A program made the translations under genes and the position numbers. Under the pieces are notes generated by a model that saw only the letters and a program-made list of their open reading frames with translations, was not told the DNA's origin and did no database searches. This document shows positions 5,283 to 5,514 of a stretch of DNA of 5,514 nucleotides, piece after piece. Origin of the DNA: CAZOJJ01 sp964580105 (GTDB taxonomy: Bacteria; Bacteroidota; Rhodothermia; Rhodothermales; Rubricoccaceae); NCBI GenBank assembly GCA_964580105.1, contig CAZOJJ010000099.1, forward strand, positions 1 through 5,514, read 5' to 3'. Positions within the stretch are counted from its first letter, which is position 1; each line of letters begins with the position of its first letter.

Positions 5283-5514
5283 TCAAGTAGCGAATCTTGT
5301 GGGTTCGTGGAAGGGGGCGTGGAGCGGCTCCATGTCGAGGTACCTCCGCTCACACCAGTCCTCGGAGACGCGTAGGAGCACGGCCGTCGCCAGCGTCCCG
5401 CGCTCTGCTCGCCCGGGAACACGCCGACGACCCGCCTCCGGCGTTTGACCTCGCGGAAGACCCGCTCCAAGCTATTGGCGGTCTCCAAGCTATTGGCGGT
5501 CTCCAAGCTATTGG
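5283..5514 (-). pseudogene. IS256/Mutator-family transposase, C-terminal fragment, frameshifted
   Basis: Reading leftward from the window edge, the first frame gives TANSLERVFREVKRRRRVVG then VFPGEQSA, the typical C-terminal region of IS256-family DDE transposases (T-N-x-x-E-R-x-x-x-E-x-K-R-R-x-x-V-V-x-x-F-P). That frame then degenerates. The reading continues in another frame with LATAVLLRVSEDWCERRYLD then MEPLHAP and ends at TGA (5283-5285), also family-like. One missing base in the ccc run at 5397-5399 explains the break; a fourth c would restore AGTLATAVLL. The N-terminal part lies outside the window. An 18-bp in-frame repeat duplicates TANSLE upstream of the break. These transposases cut and paste DNA with a DDE active site. 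The copy is probably inactive unless the frameshift or repeat is a sequencing or assembly error. Confidence 0.85.
5465..5514. repeat. 18-bp tandem repeat inside the transposase fragment
   Basis: The unit ctccaagctattggcggt occurs at 5465-5482 and 5483-5500 and continues as a 14-base partial copy (5501-5514) to the window edge, without mismatches. Being 18 bp, it keeps the minus-strand frame and encodes repeated TANSLE. The total copy number is unknown. Confidence 0.92.

Larger units (their letters stand above)
5232..5514 (-). mobile_element. Right-end remnant of an IS256-family insertion sequence
   Basis: The segment holds the transposase C-terminal fragment and the 51 bp beyond its stop (5232-5282), in which I see no gene. 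The element enters from the right edge and its outer terminal repeat was not identified. The boundary is uncertain: it may lie at the palindrome, or further left inside the ferredoxin 3' end. Only the transposase homology is solid. Confidence 0.5.

Noticed and set aside
5227..5290. Inverted repeat ctacttg (5227-5233) and caagtag (5284-5290) as IS ends
   Set aside because: Seven bases are too short to claim terminal repeats, and the second copy overlaps the transposase stop region.

Overview
The window is a GC-rich bacterial stretch (roughly 70% G+C by eye) with six protein-coding genes and the broken 3' end of an insertion sequence. The proteins resemble those of Gram-negative Bacteroidota relatives, most likely Rhodothermota (Rhodothermia, e.g. 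Rubricoccaceae-like). Reasons are a LolC/E-type permease, a lipoprotein, a short 2TM-domain protein, near-absence of Shine-Dalgarno sequences, and TAnnTTTG-like -7 promoter elements. This placement is inference from gene style, not from a marker gene.

Layout. Positions 1-59 are four copies of a 14-bp tandem repeat. Two genes follow on the minus strand: a TPR-containing lipoprotein (58-969) and, upstream of it in transcription order, a LolC/E-family permease (1146-2477). A 39-bp divergent promoter region (2478-2516) holds a near-palindrome that gives a -7-like element on each strand. Four plus-strand genes run from 2517 to 5197: a secreted, probably outer-membrane protein; a diacylglycerol-kinase-family lipid kinase; a 2TM-domain membrane protein; and a thioredoxin-like [2Fe-2S] ferredoxin that overlaps the 2TM gene by one base. 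A perfect 30-bp palindrome lies 4 bp after the ferredoxin stop. The right edge (5283-5514, minus strand) is the C-terminal part of an IS256/Mutator-family transposase, broken by a frameshift and carrying an in-frame 18-bp tandem repeat that runs off the window.

How the genes fit together. The minus-strand pair and several plus-strand genes share an envelope theme (lipoprotein release, a lipoprotein, an outer-membrane-type protein, lipid phosphorylation, a small membrane protein). No pathway links them beyond that. The plus-strand genes are closely spaced (60 bp, 42 bp, 1-bp overlap) and could be one operon with internal promoters. No gene-free stretch exceeds 300 bases; the largest gap is 970-1145. 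I see no RNA gene, CRISPR array, defence island or clearly new system. The most notable signals are the divergent palindromic promoter, the palindromic repeat, the decayed transposase, and tandem repeats at both window ends.
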